DNA of 64,000 nt from Viola odorata (taxonomy: Eukaryota; Streptophyta; Magnoliopsida; Malpighiales; Violaceae), in the NCBI GenBank assembly GCA_963691705.1, contig OY829540.1, forward strand, positions 1,250,001-1,314,000, read 5' to 3'. The translations under genes and the position numbers were made by a program. Positions 36,131 through 48,445 of this stretch are shown here, piece by piece. Within the stretch, counting starts at the first letter, position 1; each line of letters begins with the position of its first letter. The notes under the pieces are model-generated. The model was given only the letters and a program-made list of their open reading frames with translations. It ran no database searches and had not been told where the DNA came from.

Positions 36131-38439
36131 ATTGAATAATGTAACATGTAAACTATTTATCTAAACATAATGATCGGACCACGATTAATTGTGGTCAAGT
36201 AATCAAAAATTTATATACTCTTAATCAAAAAATTTAAGTTTGAGTTTCAAAAATGGAAAAACTATATAGAAAAAGTCATCTCTTTTAAAAAACTGACAAA
36301 AATCGAACGAAATTAATTTTAATTGAACGAAAAGTAAAATACCAGGTGGAATTTAAGAACATATGAGTTTAAATTTTTATAAAACAATCATAATAATTGC
36401 CACTTTAATCAATAAATTGAAGTTAGTTCATTTTAAGCAACAAATTAATACTAACAGGATTGAACCCCATAGGTATTATCTCTGCGGCCCAGATTAAATT
36501 TCAAAGAAGCCCACATGCAACCGAATGGTCATTGAGTATTGACAACAGCGATCCATTCACAAGACCACAACACCTCGACATCAAGGACTTGTCGGTATTT
36601 AATTAAATAAGTGTATATCTAAATTAATAAAATTATTATATACGGATGAATTTTTTTAGAATTTATCTAATAGATTTATAGTTATTTTAAAATTTAAAAC
36701 TTAATAATCTGTAACCACCAATTTTAACGTAAGTGAATAAAGTGATATAGCATACAAAATGTACTCTATAATTACTCGTTTTTTTGGTGTGATTTGCCAA
36801 CAAATGCTTTTACGGATAATTTTATCGAAAAAAGAAGCATTTACTAAGTTAATTTAAAATACATTAATTTTGAATTGGTCAATTCAAAATAAAATAATTA
36901 ATAAAATAAAAAGAGATAATTAATAAAAAAATTAGTAACTGAAATTATTAATTATTTAATTAATTAATGTTATGTGATTATAGTTAAAAAAAATAATTAT
37001 TAAAAATCATAATGAGTATTAAATATTAACCGGAAAAACAACTAAAGGGTAAGGTCATTATTCCAAGACCAAACTTCTTTCCGTAAAATGTTATTTTTTG
37101 GAGATCGGATAGAGTATTTAATTATTTCCAAATAATGGAAGTTTATTATAATAAAGGTAGTAGAGGTAGCTAGGTAGCTGCACAAGAAAGAAACAAACAT
37201 TAGTGAGTATTAGAAAATTAAACACATTGGAAATGATAGAAATTAGGGTAAGAAGTAGTGTATTTGATCGAAACAAAAGTAGGAAAGGGACCATGCTAGT
37301 AGCTAGCTACATTTGCAAAACAACAAATTTCAATTTCCAAAAACAGAAAGAAGAAATCTGAGGCGATAGGCTCATCCATATATGGCAATGTGTCGCATGT
37401 TCCTGCCAATTCCATTATTGGAGCTAAACATTAATTAATTAGGTTAAAGTAAATTAATTAAATACTAATCCCCTTTCAAATTATTTAAATAATTCTTCTT
37501 TTCTTTTCTGATAAAAAATTGAAAAGAGAACAAAACAAAGCTTTACTAGTTAGCCCTAACCATCAATGTAACCAAACCATTCGTACAAGACATTTTCAGC
37601 TTTTTCTCTGAAACCAAACCATAATTATCTGAGTTTGCTTCAGCTTAGTTAAAGGCAAGCTTATCATTTTATGTCAATGCAAGCCCTGATCCCAAAAAGT
37701 TACTAGTCCAAATTGAAGAATCAAAAAGAAACTTAAGATGATAATATAATTAAAATTTACCATTTTCTATTTTAATTATATTATTATTTTTATTTAAATA
37801 AATAACTATCAAGTGAATTTAAAAATAACACGTATATTTTTTGCATAAAAGTTTATAAAAGGGTTTATATGTCTAGCCATTCTTAAAAGAAACCTGTTGT
37901 TCTAATTAGTGAACTGCTCAAGGTGTTTTTTTTCTCTCCATGTTTCTTAGGCCAAATAGAATAGAATAGTATATTAGTAATGGCAGCATTTCCCTACACT
38001 GAAATTAAATGGCAATTTTCGAGTTGGAACCTGAAATTTATAAGATAATGAATAATTTGGTAACATATACAGAATAAAAAGATGAGGAGGAAAGCAGTAG
38101 TGGCAATGGCATCAATTGAAGAAGTAAGTGCATGTCAGAGATGTACACTTCTTTCTTTCTTTCTTTCTTTCTTTCTTACCAGTCTGTGGTAACAGGTGAA
38201 GGAGTGGTCATTCATTAGTCATTACTTACAAGAAAAAAAACAGAACAAATGCAATAATAACATGAGTTCAGTTGAGTTTGACCATGTAAATTTAATTCCT
38301 ACTACTGATTATAATGTAGAGCTTACCCAAAATAGGAACAACATGATCCAACGATGACATGCACTTACCAACTAAGCTACAGCAGCTAACTAGATGTTTG
38401 ATTAATGAATGATATATTATATAGTAGTAGTACTCAAGA
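36131..38439. other. gene-free AT-rich stretch
   Basis: Very AT-rich, with long A/T runs and a (CTTT)n microsatellite at 38149-38177. No gene or RNA recognised. Confidence 0.45.
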
Positions 38440-38660
38440 TAAGAGAGGAATGGAGAGAAGGAGCTCCCTTCAGTCCAAGCATAGAAAAGGGGGGGATGGG
38501 AAAATTATCTCCCGCATCATTCACACAACCAAAAGTAGGTTATAAGCAAACCATACACTATCTACTAATGCTTGAGTGAATGAGTCGGCAGCTAGTTCAC
38601 CCCCGACTCTCCCATCCATGAGTGGGCTGAAGGAAGCTCTCTCCATCCATCCCTCTTTCT
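38440..38660 (-). ncRNA. MIR319: MIR319 microRNA precursor
   Basis: On the minus strand the 3' arm holds TTGGACTGAAGGGAGCTCCTT (38458-38478, split here as TTGGACTGAAGG plus GAGCTCCTT), identical to known miR319c. The 5' arm holds AGAGCTTCCTTCAGCCCACTC (38620-38640), the star strand, giving a duplex with few mismatches. Between them are the conserved inner stem words GGGAGAGTCGGGG / GCCGACTCATTCA and GAATGATGCGGGAGATAA, the second phased small RNA typical of MIR319 hairpins. miR319 silences TCP transcription factors controlling leaf growth. The precursor is long, about 200 nt, as is usual for this family. Transcription should start to the right of 38660. Confidence 0.95.
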
Positions 38661-40260
38661 TCCATTCACACAATCACTTACCAATGCCAATTCTTCTGTT
38701 CAACACCTCTCCACCCCTTTACTTCCTTCTCAATTCCAGTTTGCATAATCAATATATACAACCAGATTAGTATCCAACATCACCTACCAAAGGGAAAACA
38801 TCAGACAATCAGCATCTTCAACAGAGTTAACAAAATTGCTCAACCCTAAACGAATCGATGCTAGATTTAGATTCCTAGCTCATATCATATGCTCTAAACT
38901 AAATGTAGTCATACTCGAACGAAAAACAAGGACTAAGAAGAACTCTTAATTAGACCTTATGGTAAAGAAAGAAAGAAAGAAAGAAAGAAAATCTCATGAG
39001 AAATTATACAAGAAACAAATTAACAAACGAACTGATGAGGCAGGCAAGAACTGAAAACTCCCAAAGCATATCATTGAGAGTAACCAGACCAAGCTACAAA
39101 AGGCATATCAGGAAAAAAAAGAGCATGTCCCAACTCCCAACTCCCAACTCCCAAATCCCAAATCCCATCTCCCAACCCATAACATAACACAGAAAATAGA
39201 AAATAGCAACAACATTTTGGTCATGAACAAGCTGGAGAGTAGAGTATAATATATGATGTCATGATAAATCTGAACCTAAAAGTGAAGCACAGCAGACCCA
39301 GATTCTAATTATGCTTAGACCAATAACAGAAACAATGCATATATACATAAGATGAACCAACACAAAAGTCAGGAGATTAACTAATTTACCTTGGAATCCA
39401 AGATTTTCTTTTGAAACATGTATCTTGGGAGAAAAAAGACATATTGGACACGCATACATACATAGATACACCACACATGGGGGAGGGGGAGGAGGAGGAG
39501 TGTATGTATATATTGTATTGGAAAAGTAGACACATGAGCATGTATATATAAAGAAGCAAAGCAACCATAGCACAGCAGCTGTTTCCACAGATACAGTACT
39601 GGACAACCCTAAATATACATTGGGTTAAAGCTTCAGTCTTTTCTCTGGCCATGAGGTGAGCATGAGCAGAAGGAGAGAAGGAGTGAGAGGGAACTTAAGA
39701 GTAGCTACAGTACTGTGGTTGTTGAAGAAATAGAGCAGAACAGTAATGGAAGATTGCTTGCTTAATTGCAAAAAGGGAAGGGGAGAATTGAGAAGAGAAG
39801 AAGGAATGGAGAGTTTTATTGGAAGTGGGAAATGAGGGGTCATTGTCGTCATGAGAGTCAGATGAGAAAGCGACCTCCAGATCTTAATAAATCTAGCAAA
39901 AGCAAAGAGAGAGAGAGAGAAGACTGTGTTTGTGTGGAAAAATAAAAGTGAAAGAGAAAGAAAAATAAAGAAGAAGTGAGAGCATTTCTTCACACACAGC
40001 CAGGGGGTTCTGTTCTGTTCTGTACCAGATAAAAAGAAAAAAGTAGAGAAAAAAATATTATAAAAAAAAAAAAAAAGGTGAAAGGACTGGACTTTTCAAT
40101 TTTCACACAAGTTGATTGTATAACAATATAATAATACAGTAATACACTAGTACAAGTAGTAGTATTAGTATATTTTTTCACTTTCCAGTTTCACCAACAA
40201 GCACATGGTGTATAACAACAGTGATAGTATGAAGGGAAAAAATGGAGATTCTTGAGCTGA
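38661..40260 (-). promoter_or_regulatory. likely MIR319 primary-transcript and promoter region
   Basis: No protein gene seen. The stretch has an (AAAG)n run near 38966, a CCCAACT-type 7-bp tandem at 39127-39177, a TATATATA word near 39541 and a (GA)n run near 39907. CT-rich leaders on the minus strand would fit the 5' part of the pri-miRNA, but no start site can be fixed. Confidence 0.35.
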
Positions 40261-41400
40261 CTGTGTTGGTGCCTCGGTGGTGACGATCATCGTTACGTTA
40301 ACGTAATTTTGATTGTTTATTATTGATATTCTCGTTATATAACATTTTGATCATTTTTTGCACGATATTCTTCGTTACCATTTTTCGTTATTTTATGTTA
40401 TGAATCGTTTATACATTATTAGACGTACAAAATCACACTTTTATAATTAAACTCAAGTTATACTTTTAGATTTTATAATAGTAAATATGATCTTCATGAA
40501 CAACAATATCATAAATATGGTTATGGAACGTTCAACCCATAGTCAAGGTTTTGATAATTTTTTAAATCTTTCTTCATTTTCATATTCTCAATATGTACCA
40601 CACTCGAAAATTTTCAACATTCACACTCTTACTATGGGGAACAATAAAAAAATAAAAGATCATTGACACAAAAAACAAGGAAAATAAGATGGCGAAGATA
40701 GTAGTAATAATATTATTACTCTTATTATGATCCTCCTAAACATTCATTCTAAGAATGAATAATGTTTGTGTGTATTGGTATGTATATTTTTCGTTATTTT
40801 GATTTATAAACTTTTTTCTATTAGAGATGATTGTCTGTGTAAAATTTATCTAAAAAAAATTATTTTTAATTAAAGTTTATTATGTATACTTTATTATTTA
40901 TTGACAAAAAATAATAATTTATATATTTATTTAATAAAAAATACTAATTATCTTAAGAATAATAGAATTTTTTAGTATTTATAAATTATTTGTAGCTGCA
41001 ATAATTGTGACTGTTACATTTTATTGTTATTTTCTACGATTTTACGATCGTTTACAATTTTCAAGAACGGTGAGAGAAGGAGGAAAGCAGTGTTCTTTTT
41101 CTTTTTCTTTTTTCTTTTCTAACTGATGATGAGAAAAGTTTTGACCACTAATTTGCTTTCTTTTATGGATATGATGGATAATTATTGGACTGTCTTAAAT
41201 AATTTGACCGTCTTGGCTTGCCTTGGTTTCTTTCACCCTACACTGTTCATAAACAGTGCCTCTTTCTTCCCACTGGTCATCTCATCTTCATGAAATTGAT
41301 TGATAAGAGAGCCTTTCAAGAAACAGAGATGCTCTAACCACAGATGAAAGAATGTGAGGTAGTGACAAACGCTTAAAACCAAAGCCCCAATCAAATGTCA
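40261..41400. other. AT-rich stretch, possible transposon debris
   Basis: Contains CGTTACGTTAACG-type words near 40291 that recur in variant form near 49445 and 50060, perhaps fragments of one dispersed family. No gene. Confidence 0.3.
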
Positions 41401-44400
41401 CGGAATGATTATTTTGTGCAACGATTAACCCGTACAACATTTAGTTAGTTCGTCCTTTAGTCTACTAAGTCAGCATAATCATCAAAATCACAAAGTTTAA
41501 ATAATATTAGTAAAAAAAGAAATATGAAAGGAAAGCACGCAAGATAGGTTGGAGAATAATGTTTGGTATTAACAATTGCACCAATACTTGAATACAAATA
41601 CTCGACTAAATGTATAAATGAATGCTTATGTCTATTTATACACATTTAGCCTCTCAATGGATGGTTAAGATCGTTTTCCACTTACTCTCAACCAATGGTG
41701 GAGATTGAGTATATATAATTCTCTCCATATCTACCATATTCTAGAAAGCTCCTTGGATGATGTCATTGCTTATATCACTCCTTGCCTTGCATCATGGTTT
41801 ACATTATGCATTGCGTCATCCCTGCATCATGGTTTACGTCATGCAACATTTAGAATTCTTTCGGAAGGTTCCACACACATCTGCACAATGTGCTAGACTC
41901 CTCTAGAAGCTTCTGGATCCCTTTATAATTTGGTCGCCTAGACCAAGTCCCTCAACCCAAGTCTTCGAGCTACATGTGTGCGCCCTCGGCACACTAACGA
42001 ACCTCTCTCGCGCGAGGCATGACACAAAGCAGAGAGAAATTAGTTATATCAACCCCCATAATCTACCTAATTCCCACAAAACTCATCCTATATTCGTTGA
42101 ATAAGAGGTACGGTCTAGTTTTAATTATAAAAAAAAAACTAACTCGCATTTATAAATGTAAGATCTTCATATTTAATATCATAAAAAATTGACCCTGCAA
42201 ATAATTACAACTGCAATAATTAAAATTTTAATAAAAAATATCTAATAATATACTCTCTCCGTTCTGAATTAAATGTTATTTTGGGCATTTCTTCTTGGTT
42301 TAAAATGAATGTCGTTTTACAAACCTCAAAGCAATTGTTCCTTTTTATTTACATTTTTACCTTTTTAAGCCAATAAATTCGAATGTTGGTTTGGGCTCCC
42401 AAAGAAGAGAAACGTGGTAATAAAAAAATAACCAACCAATGATTGTCTAAATTCATATGCCCAGTCTCCAAACAACATTTAATGGAGACCGGTTGGAATA
42501 GCATATAAACACTTCCAATTTCTTTATTATAATTTTTTTTCATATAGATACTAATAGTCACATATATTACTCTTGTTGATATTTTTAATGTATTCATTTT
42601 AAATTTTTTAATTATACGGAGATAATGACCACCTAAAAATTGTAGGTGCTTTGGACGTAGGACATGTTAATTCATTGTATCAGTACTATTGTTATTATTT
42701 TGTGTGGAATTTGAATATGTATCAATATAAATATAAAAAAGATGCGGTGAAAAATTTTAAAAATGTCGAAAAAGAAGCCACATACGATTCATAAAATCCT
42801 TTTAAGTTGACATGTTATCTATTAAGCTCTCATGTTATTTAACAATATCAAATATTAAATGTTTTCTAATTCATAAAAATCGATGAGTTTTTTCTCCATT
42901 AATATGATTTATTTACATTATTATTTTACCATCAATGAAAATTTATGTGTTATAACCTATCAAATTTGAAGAGATATAAGTTACAAAATGTGTAAAGTCT
43001 CATATTAACCATATAGACACTTTATATTGAAATTTCACATCAATCACTTCATCTTCTAGAATTAAAGCACAATAATCATTTATTTTGGTACTTTATGCTA
43101 CAAAAATACAAGCAACATTATAAAACTGTAATATTTTACTATAAAATATGATATTCAATATCAAGCTATTTCGTATAAGATTTTTTTTATATTTTTAAAT
43201 TAAATAATATAAGGATTTTATATTTTAAAATAATATCGTTTTGATAATTATTTTTTATATAAAAATTTTAAACGCAATTACGAATGTAAGAGCATATGTA
43301 CGTCTAATTCAATTGTACACAACAACTCACTGAATATATTTTAAATTTTATTCCTTGATATATAATAGAGTGGAAGTGCGATGAGATTTTTTTCATTTTG
43401 AGTTACTTTGCTTGTTATCTATTTACAGGTAATCTAGTAAATTAATATTTGAATCAATTTCTTGGTCTAATTCGTATAAATTATTTAGATATTTATTATA
43501 GTTTATAATTTTAAAATACTGGTAGGTTGTTTTATAATTTTATACAAAATTCATACATATTTTTTTAATAACTCAACTGGTCAAATCCGTTTGAACTTGC
43601 TTGATCCATTAATCCATCAAAATTAAATTTGAGCGGTTTAATATTTGAACAGTTCTAAAGCATTTAATGACTAATCTATTTAAACTCGATTGATCGAGTG
43701 ACCCATTATCGTCGAATCTTATTCGGTTCACAAGTATGGTAGAGACTAGAGAGTGAGAGTGAGACTCAGTGCTGCTGAGTGGCGTTGTGGAGACCACACC
43801 CACAATCACACTCACACATCCATACGCTCCTTTTGGGCTTTTGGCTACTACAGCCGCAAGTAGTAAAGTACTGTTTGGTTTTTTGAAGAGAGAGTCTTTG
43901 CTTGACATCATCACTATGTTTATGTTTAATGATTGACATTGAAGAAACTTTTAATTTTCAATTGTCTACCTATCAATCCTCCCACTCCTAGTGCTACCTA
44001 CTGCAACCAAGTTAAGCATCCACCACCCGATGACAAAGATGCCAACCCATGTATTAATTATTTATTTTCTTCTGCCTATATCATTTTTATCCATTTCAAA
44101 TAAGAGGTTGCTAATTAATTATAAAGAGAAAAATAGACGATACTTATAGTACAAATGTCACGTATAGAAACCTCCGAGTGACTGAAATGAAAATTTTAGT
44201 TAATCACAACCTAAAAATTCACCAAATTGAATCGATGAGTAAGGGAAACACCATCCAAAACATAGCTTATTGTGACTCATATTTCAATTTCTCATGCATG
44301 AAACTAACTTTGCAGCAAATTATTTGTTCCATTTAGCGTACTTTTATATTCCGGACGTCCATTTTCTAGAGCATGTTCCAGATGACATGGGAGTGTGGTT

Positions 44401-44944
44401 AGCCCATGATAATGAGGGTGTGAGTTATTGACACTAATTTTGTTTGTTCCTTTCAGTTGGGGGTTAGCCATTTTTTTGTTACCAAAAACAGAAAAGAAAA
44501 ATCACTCCTGCCCCTCACAAACCGAACCATGTAATCGAGTTTCGTAAAATTAGAAGTGTAAACCATTCTGTATGACTAACGTAATCGGGTTTCATTGGCT
44601 AAGGTTGTCCCTTGATTTCTACTTAAATCAATGTATAACTAAAATAAAACAAAACTATTTTAGAATATATTAGAAAGGAAAAGGAAATTTGGCTGGTGAA
44701 GGAATAAATATTTCTAGATTCTAGTCATTGCCGTTGCAATGATTCATGGTGTGAAGTAAAGGGTTGCCAGGCAATTCATGGGATGGGATTGGGATGGGAT
44801 GGGATGGGATGGAGCAGCCCATATATGTTGGGTGGTTGTGCATTTTATTCTCAGCCTTTCATACTCCCATCAATTCAATAAAATTGATCCGAAAATGATG
44901 AGAGATTCAAACCATTCACGTATAGTATACTGTACGAGTAAAAC
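41401..44944. other. gene-free stretch
   Basis: 41460-42060 is of higher complexity with a repeated CATCATGGTTTAC word and could be an old LTR fragment, but no ends were found. A one-ended Stowaway-like CTCTCTCCGTTCTGAATT lies near 42253. The rest is AT-rich. A GGGAT microsatellite occurs at 44784-44812. Confidence 0.35.
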
Positions 44945-44967
44945 TTGAGTATATCATGATGTAGGCA

Positions 44968-45064
44968 CATCATGATATAAGATGATGACACGTGTCTAAA
45001 AGTGTCAAGAATAATGGTATTCTAACACTATTTGAGGCACATATCATCATCTTAGATTATGATG
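44968..45064. repeat. 97-bp imperfect inverted repeat
   Basis: Arms 44968-44994 and 45038-45064 pair at 23 of 27 positions around a 43-base loop; the arms carry CATCAT and AAGATGATGA words. Probably a small MITE core. Confidence 0.6.
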
Positions 45065-45847
45065 TAGGTACAATCTTTTTTTGTACAGTTTGTTCTTCTT
45101 AAAGACCAACAACAGCATGTGATTGCTGTTTGTATTCATTCTCCCATACTATGATTCTCAGCACTAATAATGCTTTGAAATGAAGGATCACCGACACACT
45201 GATGCAACTTGTTTCCACAACCCTCCAAAACATATAACTCACTTTTGGTCGGACCAATTGAACGCTTTGGATTGGACCTCATCCTAACTCCCTCTTTCCT
45301 CACTTGGTCACTTTCCTTAAACAAAGGACTTGCTAAGTGTTAGTCAGATGTTGGCGTTGGTTAGCCCGTGACAAAATTACGATAATATCATAAACTCTAA
45401 AAAAATAAAACTTTTTAAGTTTTGTCCGATCTGGAATGAGAATATGAGAATGACTTTATCAGCTCTTTGACCTAGCACCCGAGATGCTCATAGCGTAATT
45501 GAGCACAATAAAACAATGTGAACAAATTCTTAAATACTATTGTTTATGGTAGAACAAGAGACGATCCATAGTGTGGCACACTTGTTTAATCCCCAGCAAA
45601 ACTCAGAGGACATTTTTGAAGAGCCTCAACCCTAATAACTTACCCAGAACTCCGTTTATGTAGTAATATGTCCATTTCAATTCCTGGAAATAAACCCCTC
45701 ACTTGTAATGTCATACAAACAGCAGTAATGCCAGCGCACTCGGTATCTGAACAACAAGAATTTGAGATTGCCAACCCAAGTTACATAAACTGCCATGATG
45801 TAAATTCCATACAGTAACACTCCATTTCCATACTGCAAATGTCTCAT
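45065..45847. other. gap before glyoxalase II 3' end
   Basis: No gene assigned. A 62-codon minus-strand frame at 45136-45324 has coding-like composition but no recognised family. Confidence 0.35.
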
Positions 45848-48445
45848 TTAGCCCGTCCAGTTGTCCTTCAATTGTCTTATCTTCTGGATAGCTTCAACAG
45901 GAGACTTGCAACCAACCTTCTCCTGCAAACAATGCAAAACTTCATATAAGAAGGCTCCAACTCCTCCTCCCACAGAAGAATCAATTGTGTGATTTCCAGA
46001 ACCAGAATGTAAATGATCACACAAAAGAAAACCTGGAGCTCCGGAAGTTCCACGCGCATGAATGGATTTATCTCCATCTCTTCCTCAATGGTTGAAGGGA
46101 TGGTGGGGAGCCCTGTTTCCCGCTGTTTCTGTGCCCATAACAGCTTATGTTGTATCTTCACATTCTCTGGCTCAACTGTCAGCGCAAACTGCAGGTTCTT
46201 CACTGTGTACTGGAAATCATAAATCAAACAGTATATTGATCTCAGAACAAACGGAAGATGGAAAGAGGAAAGGGGCATGGTTATCGAAAAAGAAATTAAA
46301 CTTGTGCTCAATGAATATAAAGTTATTTATTGTGCACAATGGACATCCTCTAGTACTGGACAACTTAACTCCCATTTTCCAGATTCTACAACATGCTGTG
46401 CTTTTGACAATAAAATTCATAAAAAAAACCCATCTCATTTCAACCAACAACAATACTCTAACACTTAATGGACAAACAAAACCATCACAGTGAGAAAAAT
46501 GAGTTCAAATCTTAGTTAGATGAAGTATAACCTGAGAATATCTTATTGAAATGCCTAGATAACTAAAAATGCAGTGTTCTAGAAAACAACAACACTTCGT
46601 TTCTTACTCCCAAAGATTAAAAAAACCCCGAAGATTCTCTTTGGAGAAGAGTATGGAGTTATGAACACATCACCTCATGGCCACAGTAAACTTTAGTTTG
46701 CTTTGGCAATGAACCTAATGTTACACAAACTGATTGATACATTTGCTCTGCTGTACCTTCGAAAAACTTTCCACAACCAGCTACAAACTGCATATTACAA
46801 AGGTTAAAAGCTGTATTAACAGGACAAAACTGTAGAAAAACAGGGGAGTGCTTTTGGCAGACAATTCAAAGCGGGCTACAATTACCTTAGGAAAATACAT
46901 GCAGTTATATAGTATCTTGACTCTTATTTGTTCCAATTAACCATGACAATCCTAATTTCATCCATTTTTATATGCATTTCCATTAAGCCAATAACCATTT
47001 GTTGGCAATCTAAAAGAAAATAGTGCTTGATATTGCTATGAATTATTTTGAAGAAAACTTGTTCCAAGTAAAAATACTTTGACTCTTTCTAAACTTACCA
47101 AGGTGTCCCCAGTGAAAACAGCTGGATCCTCATCCTCATTTCCAGTTATATAATAACTTATGTAACCTTTGGTATGGCTGAAGACAGAAGACAGAGAGCT
47201 CCACAAAAAAAGTTAGGGGAATATCTGAAAACAAAAAGTTATTTAGCTATCACAGGAGGAAGGGATGCAATTTGCAAGGGCTGTTTTTTGAGCAAGTTTG
47301 CTTCAGCTATCAATCTAAAGTTTTCCCACAGAGTCAAAGAAACAAGTAAAGAAGGAAGACAAGAAAGTAGTCATTACCATAGTTGCAGGATTTTTGAAAA
47401 TTTGCATCTAACAGATGTGATGCACGGTCATGAAAAAAAATGTTTGAAATTTTGATTTCATACGTCACTATTGAAGGTCTCCTAAGAAACAAAAAAAAAA
47501 AAAAATTAATTTCGCAACAAACTAGACACTAAAACACCATAAATTAGTCAAGCCGAATATAGATATGGTAACAACAGATGTAAGGTTCACTAACTACAAG
47601 ACATCAATGAATCAACTTGACTATTATTCCTAATCAGGTTGTGTATTCAAGAATGAAGTAATCCTCGAATGCATTTCATACTATTTTTGTACTCAGATGA
47701 ATTACTGTAACTTTTTGTTAGGGAGGGAAAAGAAGAAAAAAAAAACCATACCAAGGTGTGTGAACAGCCAATATATTAACATGAGCGCCAAGAGAGAGTT
47801 TATCACCATTCTCCACTTTATGAGTGCAACCTTTTACTTTGTCAAGTGATCCACCATACACCTCAATCCCAGGAACCAGCTGCTTCATCTTTTCATTTCC
47901 TGCAGCATGGTCCCTATCACAGACACACAAAATCAGAACAAGCAAATAACACCAACCACTCGTGCCATTTCCTGCAATTACACCAAACCATTATTTCCTG
48001 CAAACCCTGTAATTCTAAAGTTATCATCATAATCAAATTAATTAACATTCAAAAGAAGAAATTTCACAGATTTAAACTTATACAAAAACTAACCCATATA
48101 TGGGCAACTTCCAATTGCTAATCTACCCATCATTTAACAGAAAAGTTATCAAATTTGGATACATCATGAAGGTACCAGTGGTGGTAAGTGGTGAGTGGTG
48201 AGGACGGATTTGAGCTGGACGCCGTGTTCCTTGGCGGCCTGAAGCAGCTTCTCCGGCTCCGCGGGGTCCACAACCGCCGCTTCTTTGGTGGTCTCATCGA
48301 TGATCCTGCGATTCCAAACATTCGGGGATTATATAAATCAGTAGCAAGCCTCTGAAAAATTACTAATTTAAGGAGAGAAGGAAAGAAAGAAGAGTAACAG
48401 GTAAGCATAGTTGTCTTCTAAAATGGGCACACAAAAAATCTTCAT
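45848..48445 (-). pseudogene. GLX2: cytosolic glyoxalase II (hydroxyacylglutathione hydrolase), frameshifted allele
   Basis: Seven exons: 48399-48445, 48176-48305, 47752-47913, 47099-47177, 46674-46787, 46033-46209, 45848-45922. They follow cytosolic plant GLX2 end to end ([96 protein letters not shown]). The enzyme hydrolyses S-lactoylglutathione in methylglyoxal detoxification using two metals bound by THHHWDH and later His/Asp residues. Every junction fits except exon 2: a 7-bp tandem duplication (ACTCACC/ACTTACC, about 48184-48199) just before its donor shifts the frame inside THHHW, so translation would stop soon after in exon 3. Everything else is intact, so the lesion is young, or an assembly error, or an allele. 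Confidence 0.85.

Noticed and set aside
38149..38990. (CTTT)n and (AAAG)n runs as possible CRISPR-like or structured repeats
   Set aside because: Plain tetranucleotide microsatellites on both sides of MIR319 with no spacer structure.
39259..40181. Several Phe/Leu-rich minus-strand frames upstream of MIR319
   Set aside because: Overlapping frames in CT-rich leader-like DNA; better explained as pri-miRNA or promoter sequence.
43609..43914. 101-codon minus-strand frame in a gene-poor region
   Set aside because: No recognisable domain, no neighbouring exons and repeat-like Ser/Thr/Val composition.
45136..45324. 62-codon minus-strand frame with coding-like composition
   Set aside because: Briefly resembled the end of a PPR protein but key residues do not line up; too short to assign.
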